Origin: Paraburkholderia sp. HP33-1 | GTDB lineage: Bacteria; Pseudomonadota; Gammaproteobacteria; Burkholderiales; Burkholderiaceae | Direction of reading: 5' to 3' | Assembly: GCF_021390595.1 (NCBI RefSeq) | Contig: NZ_JAJEJR010000002.1 | Coordinates: 496,001-560,000 of the forward strand | Length of the DNA: 64,000 bases | In this document: piece by piece, positions 15,226 to 24,211 of the stretch | Layout of the letters: each line of letters begins with the position of its first letter | Position numbering within the stretch: the first letter of the stretch is position 1 | Position numbers and translations under genes: made by a program | The notes under the pieces: generated by a model | Database searches by the model: none | What the model saw: only the letters and a program-made list of their open reading frames with translations | What the model was told of the DNA's origin: nothing

Positions 15226-17025
15226 TTAGCCGGTTTTGCGAACTGGCGCGAAGCGCCGCTTGCCCAGCGACGGTCCGATGCGACGAAAGCGCTCCCGCTT
15301 GTGTTCTTCCTCGAAGTGAGCCAGTGACGGCTTGACCAGATCGCTACGCGACACGATACCGACCAGACGCATGCTGTTTCTATCGGCGACCACCGGCAGG
15401 CGTTCGAGACCCAGCACGGCAAGCCGCGTCGCCACGAGCCGGCATGTTTCGGAGGGCAAGGCAAAGGCGGGGTTATGCTGCGCGAACACGTCGGCGAGCG
15501 TCATTGCGTGTTTTCGCTCCGGGTCTTCGGCGCAGAAACGTTCGAGCAACATGCGCTCGGCCACGCCGATCACCGCGCCGTCGCGTACCACCGGATAGGC
15601 GCGGCGCAGCTGGGTCGCGCCGAACAGCGTCTGCAGTGTTGCGCCGACCGTCGTGGCGGCATCGACCGATTCGACCGAGCCGGTCATCACTTCGTCGACA
15701 TAGTGACGCTCGAGCGGATCGACGCCGTACTCGCGATAGATGTGATAACCGCGGCGCGCGATTTTCTCGGTCATGATCGAGCGTCGCATCACGACTGCGG
15801 AGAACCCGTGCGCGATCAGCGTCGCCGTCAGCAGCGGCAGCAGCGCGTTGGCATCGTGCGTGAGACCGAACGCGAACACGATGGCCGTCAGCGGCGCGCC
15901 GAGCGTCGCGCCGAGCGTCGCGGCCATGCAGACGAGCGGCCACAGCGCCGGCTCGCTGCCGGGCAACCAGTGCGCGAGCACCGTGCCGAGCCCGGCGCCG
16001 AGCATCAGCAGCGGTGCGAGCACGCCGCCCGACGTGCCCGAGCCGAGCGCGATGACCCACATCACCGCCTTCACGGCCAGCAACGCAAGCGCGACCTGCA
16101 CCGCAATGTGCTGATGCAGCAGATCGCCGATCACGTCGTAACCGACACCGAGCGCGCGCGGTTCGAGCCAGCCGCCGATGCCGACCACGATGCCACCGAG
16201 CGCCGGCCACCACATCCAGTGGATCGGCAGTTTGCCGAACAGGTCTTCCACCTTGTAGAGCGCGGCGGACAGGCCCGACGCCAGCGCGCCCGACAGCACG
16301 CCGGCAACCGCGCACGACAGCAGCGACCAGCCATCGGGCACGGCGGTCTGCAGCGGAAACAGCGGACCTGTACCGAAGAAAATCGCTCGGGCGAAACCGG
16401 CGACCGCACAGGCCACCGCGACCGGCAGAAAACTGCGCGGCCGCCATTCGAACAGCAGCAGTTCGACCGCGAGCAGCACGGCCGCGACGGGCGTGCCGAA
16501 CACCGCGGTCATGCCGGCCGCGGCACCGGCCACGAGCAGCGTCTTGCGTTCCGCCGACGTGACCTTCACGCATTGCGCGATCAGCGAGCCGAGTGCGCCG
16601 CCGGTCATGATGATCGGGCCTTCCGCGCCGAACGGCCCACCGCTGCCGATCACGATGCCCGACGACAACGGCTTGAGCACCGCCACTTTCGGCGACATCT
16701 TGCTCTTGCCGAACAGGATCGCTTCGATCGCCTCGGGAATGCCGTGGCCGCGAATCTTCTCGGAGCCGAAGCGCGCCATCAACCCGACGATCAGGCCGCC
16801 GATCACCGGCACACAGATCACCCACAGGCCGAGCGTGTTGGTGGCGGGCGAGCGGTCGACGAACGACAGCGTGCCGAAGAAAAACAGATTGGTGAAGAGG
16901 CGAATCAGGTTCAGCAGAGCAAAGGCGGCAAATGTGCTGACGACGCCGATGCACGCGGCGAGCGCGAAAATGCCGGGCAGCCGTGCGTTCGCCGCGAAGT
17001 CGCGTTTGTGGGAATCCATGCTCAT
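15226..17025 (-). CDS. ClC-type chloride channel/antiporter with C-terminal CBS domains
   Basis: 599 residues. About ten hydrophobic segments cover residues 15-430. Selectivity motifs are present in ClC order: GHGIPEA (for GSGIP), GSGGPFGAEGP (with the gating glutamate, so proton-coupled exchange is possible) and SGGVLAPLL. The C-terminal 150 residues hold two CBS modules (VDEVMTGSVESVDAATTV..., RLVGIVSRSDLVKPSL), which may bind nucleotides and regulate transport. The start at 17025 is two bases beyond the stop of the MarR-type gene, so the two should be co-translated. The histidine in place of serine in the first motif suggests altered anion choice. Confidence 0.88.
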   Translation of the reverse strand: MSMDSHKRDFAANARLPGIFALAACIGVVSTFAAFALLNLIRLFTNLFFFGTLSFVDRSPATNTLGLWVICVPVIGGLIVGLMARFGSEKIRGHGIPEAIEAILFGKSKMSPKVAVLKPLSSGIVIGSGGPFGAEGPIIMTGGALGSLIAQCVKVTSAERKTLLVAGAAAGMTAVFGTPVAAVLLAVELLLFEWRPRSFLPVAVACAVAGFARAIFFGTGPLFPLQTAVPDGWSLLSCAVAGVLSGALASGLSAALYKVEDLFGKLPIHWMWWPALGGIVVGIGGWLEPRALGVGYDVIGDLLHQHIAVQVALALLAVKAVMWVIALGSGTSGGVLAPLLMLGAGLGTVLAHWLPGSEPALWPLVCMAATLGATLGAPLTAIVFAFGLTHDANALLPLLTATLIAHGFSAVVMRRSIMTEKIARRGYHIYREYGVDPLERHYVDEVMTGSVESVDAATTVGATLQTLFGATQLRRAYPVVRDGAVIGVAERMLLERFCAEDPERKHAMTLADVFAQHNPAFALPSETCRLVATRLAVLGLERLPVVADRNSMRLVGIVSRSDLVKPSLAHFEEEHKRERFRRIGPSLGKRRFAPVRKTG

Positions 17026-17027
17026 GG

Positions 17028-17444
17028 TTAGTCGAGGTCGATCTGTGGAATCTGGAAGGAGCCTTCGAGTGATCTCAATTCGGCGCGGTGCAGTTCCGCG
17101 AGCCTCTCGAGTACCCGTTCCCCCGCTTTTTCAAGGTGGACTTCAACCTGGCGGCGATCGGTTTCGCTGACCTGGCGGCGCACCAGATTCAGTGCCTCGC
17201 AGCGCGATACCAGTGCGACGACGCCGTGATGCTGCGCCTGCAGACGCTCCGCGAGTTCACCGACGGTTGCCCAGTCGCGCTCCGGATAGCCCTTGATATG
17301 CAGCAACAACAGGTATTGCAACGGCGTGATGCCCTCGTTCTGCGCGGCCTGCTCCGAGAAGCGCTCGAAGCGCCGCATCTGGTAGCGAAACTTCGACAAC
17401 TGCTCGAAATCGCTCTTGACGAGCTTGCGAGTCCGTACTTTCAT
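17028..17444 (-). CDS. MarR family transcriptional regulator
   Basis: 138 residues from ATG at 17444 (MKVRTRKLVKSDFEQLSKFRYQMR). The winged helix runs about residues 30-115: GITPLQYLLLLHIKGYP, VGELAERLQAQHHGVVALVSRCEALNLVRRQVSETDRRQVEVHL. It lies between an HPP-CBS gene upstream and a ClC gene two bases downstream, all on the minus strand. A perfect palindrome 35 bases before its start suggests autoregulation, with ClC in the same transcript. Confidence 0.85.
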   Translation of the reverse strand: MKVRTRKLVKSDFEQLSKFRYQMRRFERFSEQAAQNEGITPLQYLLLLHIKGYPERDWATVGELAERLQAQHHGVVALVSRCEALNLVRRQVSETDRRQVEVHLEKAGERVLERLAELHRAELRSLEGSFQIPQIDLD

Positions 17445-17478
17445 GGGATATCCGCCGATGTGAAGAAACCGAAAATAT

Positions 17479-17491
17479 ATCACGTCGTGAT
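17479..17491. promoter_or_regulatory. Probable MarR operator
   Basis: ATCACG-T-CGTGAT is a perfect palindrome flanked by ATAT on the left and GTATAT on the right, 35 bases upstream of the MarR start codon. AT-rich flanks with a short central palindrome are usual for MarR sites overlapping a -10 region. Confidence 0.6.
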
Positions 17492-17560
17492 GTATATGGG
17501 TGAATTGCGGCTGTCGCAACGGCATCGCGCGGCAGGTCTCCTTGCTCTTTTAATTGAAAG

Positions 17561-18727
17561 TCAGGCCGCCTTGCGGGCTTGGGTGGCGGTTTGTCGATAC
17601 AGGCCGGAGATCAGGTCTACCTGCGTGATCATGCCGACCACGCGCCCCGCGTGATCGAGCACCGGGACGTGGTGATGACCGAAGTTCGCGAACATCGGCA
17701 CGAGTTCGGTGATCGGCGCGTTTGCCGCGACGCTGCAAACGTCGGTGGTCATCACGTTGCCGACATTCGGCGGGCGAAGCGCATCGCCGCGCAGCCAGCC
17801 GTCGAAATAGTTCAAGATCGGCGCGAGCACGCCGAAGCTTTTCCTGTCGACGAAATCGGCGCGCGTAACGATGCCGAGCAATTTCTGCCCGGCGTCGACG
17901 ACCGGCAACGCCTTCACGTTGTTGCGTTTGAACAGCTCCCATGCGATGGCGGCGCGCGTGTCCGGTGAGACCGACACGACATGGCGCGACATCACGTCTT
18001 CGCAGCGCAATTCGTCGAAACTGCGCGAGAAAGCCTGAAGCTGCGTTTCGCGCAGCAGCGAATAGAGGTCGTCCGCGTCGATGTCGAGCATTTCATCGCG
18101 GCGTGCGAGCACGGCCGTCACGTCGTCGCGCGTGAAGCCGACGCGTGCGGCTTCGTCGGCGGCCTGGCTCGGTGTCGGGCGGTCCTGGCGGCCCGCATGC
18201 GGATAGCGGTGGCCGGTCGCCGCGTGATAGACGAGCGCCGCGAACAGCAGCGCGGCCGACTGGATCGCGATAGGTTCGAGCACGAAGCGATAGCCGAGCG
18301 CGTGAATGACCGGGCCGCCCAGCACCGCGGTCAACGCGACCGCGCCCGACGGCGGGTGCACGCAGCGCAGCGCGAACATACCGCAGATCGACAGCGACAC
18401 CCCGAGAGCGGCCGCGAGCGTCGGATCGCTGATCAGCATCGCGCAGGTCACGCCGATCGTCGCCGATACGAGGTTGCCGCCGATGATCGACCACGGCTGC
18501 GCGAGCGGGCTCGCGGGTACCGCGAACAGCAGCACGGCGGACGCGCCCATCGGCGCGACCAGCAGCGGAATGTTCGCGGCGGGACCGAGCAGCAGAACCA
18601 TCAGACCGCCTGTGAACACGATGCCGAGCAACGCGCCGAGGCATGAACGCGCACGCTCGTGCCATTTCACGGTGACCGGGGCGGGGAGAAAGCTGGCAAG
18701 CCAGCCGGAAACAGATGTGCGGGACAA
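17561..18727 (-). CDS. HPP family membrane protein with two CBS domains
   Basis: 388 residues. Residues 25-170 contain four to five membrane segments with the HPP family motifs: PLLVAPMGASAVLLFAVP, SPLAQPWSIIGGNLVSA, and RCVHPPSGAVALTAVLGG, where the His-Pro-Pro gives the family its name. A linker is followed by two CBS modules (CEDVMSRHVVSVSPDT..., GNVMTTDVCSVAANAP...). HPP proteins are linked to nitrite or related anion transport; the CBS pair likely senses nucleotides. The frame only offers a TTG start at 18727; no ATG lies upstream. It precedes the MarR and ClC genes on the same strand with a 116-base gap. Confidence 0.8.
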   Translation of the reverse strand: MSRTSVSGWLASFLPAPVTVKWHERARSCLGALLGIVFTGGLMVLLLGPAANIPLLVAPMGASAVLLFAVPASPLAQPWSIIGGNLVSATIGVTCAMLISDPTLAAALGVSLSICGMFALRCVHPPSGAVALTAVLGGPVIHALGYRFVLEPIAIQSAALLFAALVYHAATGHRYPHAGRQDRPTPSQAADEAARVGFTRDDVTAVLARRDEMLDIDADDLYSLLRETQLQAFSRSFDELRCEDVMSRHVVSVSPDTRAAIAWELFKRNNVKALPVVDAGQKLLGIVTRADFVDRKSFGVLAPILNYFDGWLRGDALRPPNVGNVMTTDVCSVAANAPITELVPMFANFGHHHVPVLDHAGRVVGMITQVDLISGLYRQTATQARKAA

Positions 18728-19018
18728 GATAGGAGCAGAAAGTAGTCGATGATGCCGGGCCGGACATTACCGGGGAAACCCTGGCAACGCGAATACACTC
18801 TGGTCATGATTATATTTCAATATGATATAAAAAGTTCTCGACCCGGCTCGCGGCGCGGGAAATCTGTCGCCTATCGTAGACAGTCGGGAGTGCGGCCGAG
18901 GTCGTCCAGCATGGACCGCGATCGACTTCCGCGCGTTCTTTTCCATCATGGCGTGATATAAAATAATGACAGGGGGATTCGTTGGCCCGTTGTCTGATAT
19001 TTCTATCAAGGAGCCATC

Positions 19019-19336
19019 ATGATGATCACATTTCAATCGACGGCGTCGCCGGATGTCGTCATGCTCAGGGACCTCGCCCAATATCTGCTCGGCCTGATCG
19101 GCAAGCGGCTCAGCGAGCGCGGCGTCATTAGCCATGACGAGTTGCCGCATGCGATCGATCGGCTCGAAGCCGCCATCACCGAAGACGCTGCCGCGGAAAC
19201 GACGCTCGAAGCATTGCACTGCTCGGCCAGCAATCAGCGCGATTCGCCGAACCGGCTATCGCAGCGAGCGTGGCCGTTTCTGCACATGATGCGCGCGGCG
19301 CGAGCCTCGGACGCGGACATTATCTGGGGACTGTAG
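19019..19336 (+). CDS. DUF1840 domain protein
   Basis: 105 residues starting MMITFQSTASPDVVMLRDLAQYLLGLIGK, with AAGGAG before the ATG. It matches the DUF1840 layout: an N-terminal ITF.S.A..DV strand, a helix ending LLGLIGK, GVISHDELPHAIDRLEAAI, and a C-terminal RAWPFLHMMRAARASDADIIWGL. These small cytosolic proteins are common in beta-proteobacteria and of unknown role. An AT-rich GATATAAAATAAT stretch at 18954-18966 may hold the -10 region. Confidence 0.75.
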   Translation: MMITFQSTASPDVVMLRDLAQYLLGLIGKRLSERGVISHDELPHAIDRLEAAITEDAAAETTLEALHCSASNQRDSPNRLSQRAWPFLHMMRAARASDADIIWGL

Positions 19337-19541
19337 TTCGTTGAAAGAGTCGCGGTGAAACGACGTGCGTCGCGGCCACGTTTCGCAATCCTGCTTATTC
19401 AGGTTTGCGTGGGTCCGCTTATAGTGCGTTTTTCCACGGCGTTTTTGCAGGTACTAGCATGCGTGGCGCGGTGCGGTATATATCGCGAATCGACATATAC
19501 TTTGATAACGATGTGCCGCGCACCCGCGCAGGGAGGTTCTC

Positions 19542-20039
19542 ATGTCGAGCTTCAAGCGCATTCTTCTCTGTTACGACGGAACACGCGAAGGACAACACGC
19601 GTTGAAGGACGGTGCCGCTCTCGCGCAAGATCTGCAGGCGGAAGTGCACCTGCTTTCCGTGATCAACCATACGGCCTGGATGCAGGGCGCGGACATCACC
19701 TCCGCGGTGCCGGTCGATTTCATCAACGAATCCGCCAAAACGGTGCTCGACGAGGGCTTGCAGAAACTCGCCGCACGCGGAATTCGCGCGACCGGTCATC
19801 TCGCGATCGGCGAACCGCTCGATGAGATTCCGTACTTCGCCAACGATCTGAAGGCCGATCTGGTCGTCGTCGGGCATCGTCGCAGTCATGGACTCGCGCG
19901 CTGGTGGAGTGGCCGCCACGACGGGCTGCTGCTCGATCGCGTGATGTGCAGCGTGCTGGTGACGATGGGCGCGGCAGCCGATGCACCAGCCGTGGTCACG
20001 GGCACGGGCGAGACCGCGCGGTCCGCCGAACCTTCATGA
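19542..20039 (+). CDS. Universal stress protein (UspA family)
   Basis: 165 residues. The N-terminal strand KRILLCYDGTREGQHALKDGAALA and the motif DLVVVGHRRSHGLARWWSGRHDGLLLDRVMCSVLVT match the UspA fold; the G-2x-G-9x-G(S/T) ATP-binding motif is only partly kept (GHRRSHG...GRHDG). A GGAGG site precedes the ATG. Such proteins respond to oxygen limitation and stress. A short hydrophilic tail of about 20 residues follows the domain. Confidence 0.85.
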   Translation: MSSFKRILLCYDGTREGQHALKDGAALAQDLQAEVHLLSVINHTAWMQGADITSAVPVDFINESAKTVLDEGLQKLAARGIRATGHLAIGEPLDEIPYFANDLKADLVVVGHRRSHGLARWWSGRHDGLLLDRVMCSVLVTMGAAADAPAVVTGTGETARSAEPS

Positions 20040-20081
20040 GCGTCGTGTTCGTGTTGTGTTGCGTTTGCACGGAGGCACACC

Positions 20082-20219
20082 ATGAAAGACGTCGAGGAGC
20101 AGTTCAGGCATCCCCAGCCCGTCAAGCACAGCGATAACGAAAAAAGCAAGCTACCGCCGCGCGACGACGATCAGCAGCGGCTCAAGAAAAAACCCGAAGG
20201 TGAGCCGCCTGTCGAGTAA
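20082..20219 (+). CDS. Small hydrophilic protein, 45 residues
   Basis: ATG at 20082 is preceded by a strong CGGAGGC site. The product, MKDVEEQFRHPQPVKHSDNE and onwards, is rich in Lys, Asp, Glu, Pro and Gln and probably disordered. It lies 42 bases after the universal stress gene and is followed directly by a terminator, so the two may form one transcript. I do not recognise a family. Confidence 0.55.
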   Translation: MKDVEEQFRHPQPVKHSDNEKSKLPPRDDDQQRLKKKPEGEPPVE

Positions 20220-20224
20220 CACGA

Positions 20225-20252
20225 AGCGGCGTGGAGACTGTTCCACGCCGCT
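20225..20252. terminator. Hairpin terminator between convergent genes
   Basis: AGCGGCGTGGA (20225-20235) pairs perfectly with TCCACGCCGCT (20242-20252). It sits six bases after a stop codon and before the convergent gene ending at 20294. There is no T-run. Confidence 0.6.
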
Positions 20253-20293
20253 GCGCTATCTGACCGGGCTCGCAGCCGGCCCCGCTCAACCGC

Positions 20294-21085
20294 TTAGCTC
20301 TTCTGCGTGGCCTGCATCCAGCCGGCTTCGACACCAAACCGCGCGATCTGCTTCGCGACGGCATCGCCGAGGTGCTTCGCGTCGTCCGACACGCTCGCGC
20401 GCTTCGTTTCGGCCACACCATGCAGGCCCGCGCCCGCCGCGGCCGCAGTCGCGACGGTGCCGGCCGCCGCGCCGACCCCGGCGGTTTCGGCCATGCCCGG
20501 CATCTTGCCGCTGTCCGCGTTGGCCGTGAAGCTCTGCACGACGCGCGGCGCGCCTCCCGCGGGCTGGTAGACGAGCTGCACCGAGCTGCTCACCTCGCTC
20601 TTGCCCGCGCCGAGGCCGATCAGCGTGCGACGGCGGCGATTGCCTGCGTCGATCGTCTCGAAGCTGCCTTGCACGAGCAGCACGTTCTGGTCGGCGGGCA
20701 CCGGCGCGTCAGTGCGCACCGCGTGCAGACCCTTCGCCTGTAGCTGATGGACGATCTCGTCGGCGACCTGTTCGCGCACCTGGGCGGCATCCGCAACCTG
20801 CTTCTGCGCGTCCGACGAACCCGACATCTGCGTTTTCAGCTTCTTCAGCATGCCGCCGTTGTCGAGCTTGACCTGCTGCGGATCGGCATCGAACGTGTAC
20901 ACGTAGATCGTGTCCGGATGCATCGTCGATTGCGTGCCTGCGCCGGCGCTCGCGGACGTGCTCGCTGCGCTCAGATTCGTGACGCTGGCGCCAGCGCAGC
21001 CGCTCAGCAGCGCGCCGCCGCAGACGAGTGCGATGCAGGTGAAACGGGCGGCGTTCTTTTTGATGAAGTTCACTGAAGTCAACAT
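20294..21085 (-). CDS. DUF4410 lipoprotein
   Basis: 263 residues from ATG at 21085 (MLTSVNFIKKNAARFTCIAL), which has AGGA five bases upstream; the longer frame adds noncoding sequence. The signal peptide ends in the lipobox LLSGC, so the protein is lipidated. The mature part follows the DUF4410 pattern: DTIYVYTFDADPQQVKLD, VADEIVHQLQAKGLHAVR, LLVQGSFETIDAGNRRRRTLIGLGAGKSEV, then a Gly/Ala-rich helix and DAKHLGDAVAKQIARFG. The family is found in envelope proteins of unknown role. Confidence 0.8.
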   Translation of the reverse strand: MLTSVNFIKKNAARFTCIALVCGGALLSGCAGASVTNLSAASTSASAGAGTQSTMHPDTIYVYTFDADPQQVKLDNGGMLKKLKTQMSGSSDAQKQVADAAQVREQVADEIVHQLQAKGLHAVRTDAPVPADQNVLLVQGSFETIDAGNRRRRTLIGLGAGKSEVSSSVQLVYQPAGGAPRVVQSFTANADSGKMPGMAETAGVGAAAGTVATAAAAGAGLHGVAETKRASVSDDAKHLGDAVAKQIARFGVEAGWMQATQKS

Positions 21086-21409
21086 GATGATCCTGTCGTC
21101 GGCACGCGGTGCCAGTCTGTTCGAGTCCATCGCCGATGATCGGGCAACCGTGGGATCGTCGATCATCGGCGAAGGGATTCGCACGTGAAGCCTTTCGATC
21201 TCATGCGTCTGTGTTTCGTCACGCACCGGCAGCGAACGAAGTATGGGTGAGTCGCCCGCCGAACTCCATTCAACAATTATTTCGAGTGATGTCACGGCGA
21301 AATGAAGGCGCGAAGTGCGGGCGCGAGCGGCGTCATGCGCTGCGAAACAGCGAGGGAGTGCGACGAAGGAGAGGGCGTGGGCGGGACGACGCGAACGTCG
21401 GGCCGCCGA

Positions 21410-21493
21410 TCAGCTCAGAGCGAGCGTGACGATGCAGCACAGGACTAACACGAGCAGGGCGGCGGCAATGGCCATGTCCATCGGATAGCGCAT
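21410..21493 (-). CDS. Possible 27-residue single-helix membrane protein
   Basis: ATG at 21493 preceded by GGGGTGAAAGA opens a frame MRYPMDMAIAAALLVLVLCC and on to a TGA at 21410-21412. The product would be one transmembrane helix. Size and layout resemble known small membrane proteins, but there is no homology to support it. Confidence 0.35.
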   Translation of the reverse strand: MRYPMDMAIAAALLVLVLCCIVTLALS

Positions 21494-21748
21494 TCTTTCA
21501 CCCCGGCCTGATGTTGCGAAGCCCTTATCGTAATCTCCTGACGGAAGATGAAAAGCGCGAGTGAAGCGCCAATGTGGGACAGCCCACGCAGTCCCGGAAA
21601 GCCGCGCGGGGCGGGGCTGCGTGAGCGCTTCCAGTGGTCGGCGAGCGGAACCGGCTGGCCGGTTCGCCGGGCGCGCCCGCCCGCTTCGGCGTAAAAAAAG
21701 CGCCCGGTGGCGCGACGCTTCTCTTCGTTCGCAATTCGCGATGGAAAA

Positions 21749-22201
21749 TTATTGCGGTTGCGCAGGCGGCTGACCCGGGGGCACGACATGCGGCGCCTTG
21801 TTCACCGTCGCGAGATCCTCGGCGAGACTCGTGCGCAGTGTCGCGATTGCCTGCTCGGGATTCGCGGGCTTCAGCTGCTCGCGCGCCAGCGAGTCGTATA
21901 CGTAGTGACGCAGCATCGGGTCCTGAGTCTTGTTCAACACGTCGTGGTAGATCGCGACGATCTCGCCTTGATGGCCACTCAGCGCATACAGACGGCGCAG
22001 TTGCTCGAGATCATTGATCACCGCGAAGGTCGGGCTCATGTGGTCCATCATCGGACCATGCCCCGGCGGGCCGTCGCCGCGCGGGCCGCCACCGTGCAGA
22101 GCGGAGGGTGGGGGCGGCGGCATGCCGTCGTCGGCGAGCGCGGCCGTCGCGATGATGCCAAGAACCGCGGCCACGGCCGCTCTGAAGAATGCTTTTCTCA
22201 T
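21749..22201 (-). CDS. Exported hypothetical protein with proline/glycine-rich linker
   Basis: 150 residues with a Sec signal peptide (MRKAFFRAAVAAVLGIIATAALA) and a GGGAGC site before the ATG. A Pro/Gly/His-rich linker (residues 26-52) leads to a helical domain: AVINDLEQLRRLYALSGHQGEIVAIYHDVLNKTQDPMLRHYVYDSLAREQL. The helical part and periplasmic location resemble Spy/CpxP-like small periplasmic proteins in general shape only. The function is unknown. It is well coded and single. Confidence 0.6.
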   Translation of the reverse strand: MRKAFFRAAVAAVLGIIATAALADDGMPPPPPSALHGGGPRGDGPPGHGPMMDHMSPTFAVINDLEQLRRLYALSGHQGEIVAIYHDVLNKTQDPMLRHYVYDSLAREQLKPANPEQAIATLRTSLAEDLATVNKAPHVVPPGQPPAQPQ

Positions 22202-22553
22202 GATGTCGCTCCCATCGAAAACAGCACCGGCGCCACGGTGGGCCGGCTCCTTTCAAACGATAGTCGACACCCTGAGCCGGCGGGTTACAGACGCCATTCA
22301 GTAACTTACCGAGTCTTGCGCGGCGCGTGGCGCAGTCGTCGAAACGAGGCACGTCATGGCAGCGCTTTCGCGCCAGGGCGAGCCCACTGGCGCAACGCGG
22401 CCGGATAGCGCATGATTGGTCCGACGTGCCGTGCGACCCCAAAACCACCTCGCCGTGGCGGCGCGCGCGGCACACGCCGCCGCCGGCATCGGCGTCGCGC
22501 CTTACCCGGGCGGCGCAGAGGCGATGAGTCTTCAACCGCAAGGAGGATTTCGC

Positions 22554-22976
22554 ATGGACCGACCTGAAGCAGCCAATCCGTTTGGCGATCTCACCAAAAT
22601 GCTGGAGCAGTTCAAGCTCCCTGGCTTCGACGTGCCCGCCATCATGGAAGCGCGCCGCAAGGACATGGAAGCGCTGGTTCAGGCGAATCAGACCGCATTC
22701 CAGGGGATGCAGTCGCTCGCGCAGAAACAGGCCGACATGCTCCGCGCCACGATGGGCGAGCTACAGTCGCTGACGGCGCAGCTCACGGCGGCCGGCGCCA
22801 CACCGTCGAGCAAAACCGCGGAGCTTATCCAGCAGAGCCTGCACAAGGCGCTTGCCGACATGCAGCAGCTCGCGCAAGCGGCGTATCAGACGCAGGCGGA
22901 GTCGTATGCGGTGATTGCGAAACGCGTCGAGGAGAACGTGCAGGAGCTGAAGTCGCTTCTTCAGCAGAAGAAGTAA
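22554..22976 (+). CDS. Phasin family protein
   Basis: 140 residues from ATG at 22554, preceded by an ideal AAGGAGG. The protein is all helical, with a phasin_2-type start (NPFGDLTKMLEQFKLPGFDVPAIMEARRKDMEAL) and long coiled stretches rich in Gln and Ala (SLAQKQADMLRATMGELQSL). Phasins coat polyhydroxyalkanoate granules and help stabilise them. No PHA synthase gene is near. A strong terminator follows, so the gene is transcribed alone. Confidence 0.85.
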   Translation: MDRPEAANPFGDLTKMLEQFKLPGFDVPAIMEARRKDMEALVQANQTAFQGMQSLAQKQADMLRATMGELQSLTAQLTAAGATPSSKTAELIQQSLHKALADMQQLAQAAYQTQAESYAVIAKRVEENVQELKSLLQQKK

Positions 22977-23004
22977 CGCACGCGAGGCGTTCCAAACGAT
23001 CGAT

Positions 23005-23041
23005 ACCGCGGAGGGCCGACAAGCCATCCGCGGTTTTTTTT
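23005..23041 (+). terminator. Intrinsic terminator of the phasin gene
   Basis: ACCGCGGA (23005-23012) pairs with TCCGCGGT (23027-23034), followed by an eight-base T-run. Confidence 0.9.
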
Positions 23042-23218
23042 GTGGGGGCTTCGCGGATTTCGGGGGAGGCGGCTTGGAGACGGCTGTCATCGGCCATGAA
23101 CAATGCGATGGACTCCTCTTCCCCCAATTGCGCAGCGCGCATGCTCAGGGTTGTCGTGGCCCGGTCAACGAGAAGAAACTCGGGCCGGTGAAATTAAACT
23201 TGAAGAACGGGGCGCCGC

Positions 23219-23490
23219 CCGCCGCTGGTCAACAAGACGCCGGCGAACGCGACGAACCTCCGCCGTCAGCAGGCTTTCATCCCTGCGGTGGTGGCGTCGG
23301 GCGACGGCAATAGGATCGCGGCGACCTACTACGACTTTCGTCACGACACGAACACACCTGCCGGCTTCGAGGGCACCGACTATCTCGCACTGTTCTGCTC
23401 TACCGCCACCGCGTGCACAAACCCCGCCAATTGGGGCAATGAGCGGCAACTGACCGACGCCTGGTTCAACATACTCAACGCTCCGGTGTC
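23219..23490 (+). pseudogene. Relic of a sialidase/BNR-repeat-like exported protein
   Basis: The frame PPLVNKTPANATNLRRQQAF, then IPAVVASGDGNRIAATYYDFR and EGTDYLALFCST, with ERQLTDAWFNILNAPV, reads like the C-terminal part of an exo-alpha-sialidase-type beta-propeller (A-A-Y-Y-D-F-R is usual there). A TGA stands just upstream at 23201, there is no start region, and the usual C-terminal GDYxGL segment is missing. It is a decayed fragment. Confidence 0.45.
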
Positions 23491-23700
23491 GCCGCCCAGT
23501 CCTCCCTTGTCCGGTCCGGCCAGCGGATACAACTGCTTAACCGCCCACGGTACCGGGTTATCCCCACTTCGCACTGACCATCACAGCGAGAAAGAGCGGC
23601 GTTGGCTCCAGACTGCACCTCGCTGTCGATTCTGCATTTCTCGGTTCAGGTCATTGGAGGAGGGCTGTTGGCTGGCCCTGTTAGCGCTACCCGCAGGACC

Positions 23701-23943
23701 TTGAGGATAGCCGCCACCCAACGGATCGACATGGCCGCGTTCACGCGGGATAGCGTCGAGGCCTATTACCAACGTGGACTGACGAGCGAGCTCGCGGCGC
23801 TCGAAGCGCGCCAGCCTGTGATCGCGGAAAAGGTCGCGCTGCTCACGCTCAACGGCCAGATGCTCAGTCAGGAGATTGCGTTGACGAAGGCACTGGGCGG
23901 CGGCTATCGCGCCGATCCGCCCGTCGAACCGAAGCCGCGGTGA
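23701..23943 (+). pseudogene. C-terminal relic of an outer-membrane efflux factor
   Basis: The 80-codon frame LRIAATQRIDMAAFTRDSVE then AYYQRGLTSELAALEARQPVI and ends GGGYRADPPVEPKPR. This matches the last part of outer membrane factors of the TolC/NodT family, where AL.ALEARQ and TKALGGGY are typical. The other 400 or so residues and the lipoprotein signal are absent. The rest of 23491-24211 shows no convincing gene. Confidence 0.5.
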
Positions 23944-24211
23944 ATCGCGCCGTCCGCTCGCTTTCAGGCATCGGCAGATGCTACCGATGCGCCAGGCATC
24001 CGGTGCCTTTCCGGGTGTGAAGAGTCGCTCGACGTGCGGAATGTTGGCTAGCGCAGCACCCGATCTCCCGTTAGGTTGAAGCTACAAAGGGGGTGCGGCA
24101 AGATAAAAACTCGGGAAGGAGAGTCGTTCGGGCCGTCGTAGCGGAGACGATCCCCGGTGGATGATTCCATGTTTGACCTTGATAACGCGAATGCCGCCGC
24201 GCCCGCGCCAG

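Noticed and set aside
18800..18830. AT-rich TATATTTCAATATGATATAAA before the HPP gene as a second MarR operator
   Set aside because: It resembles the flanks of the operator at 17479 but lacks the ATCACG core, so no shared regulation can be claimed.
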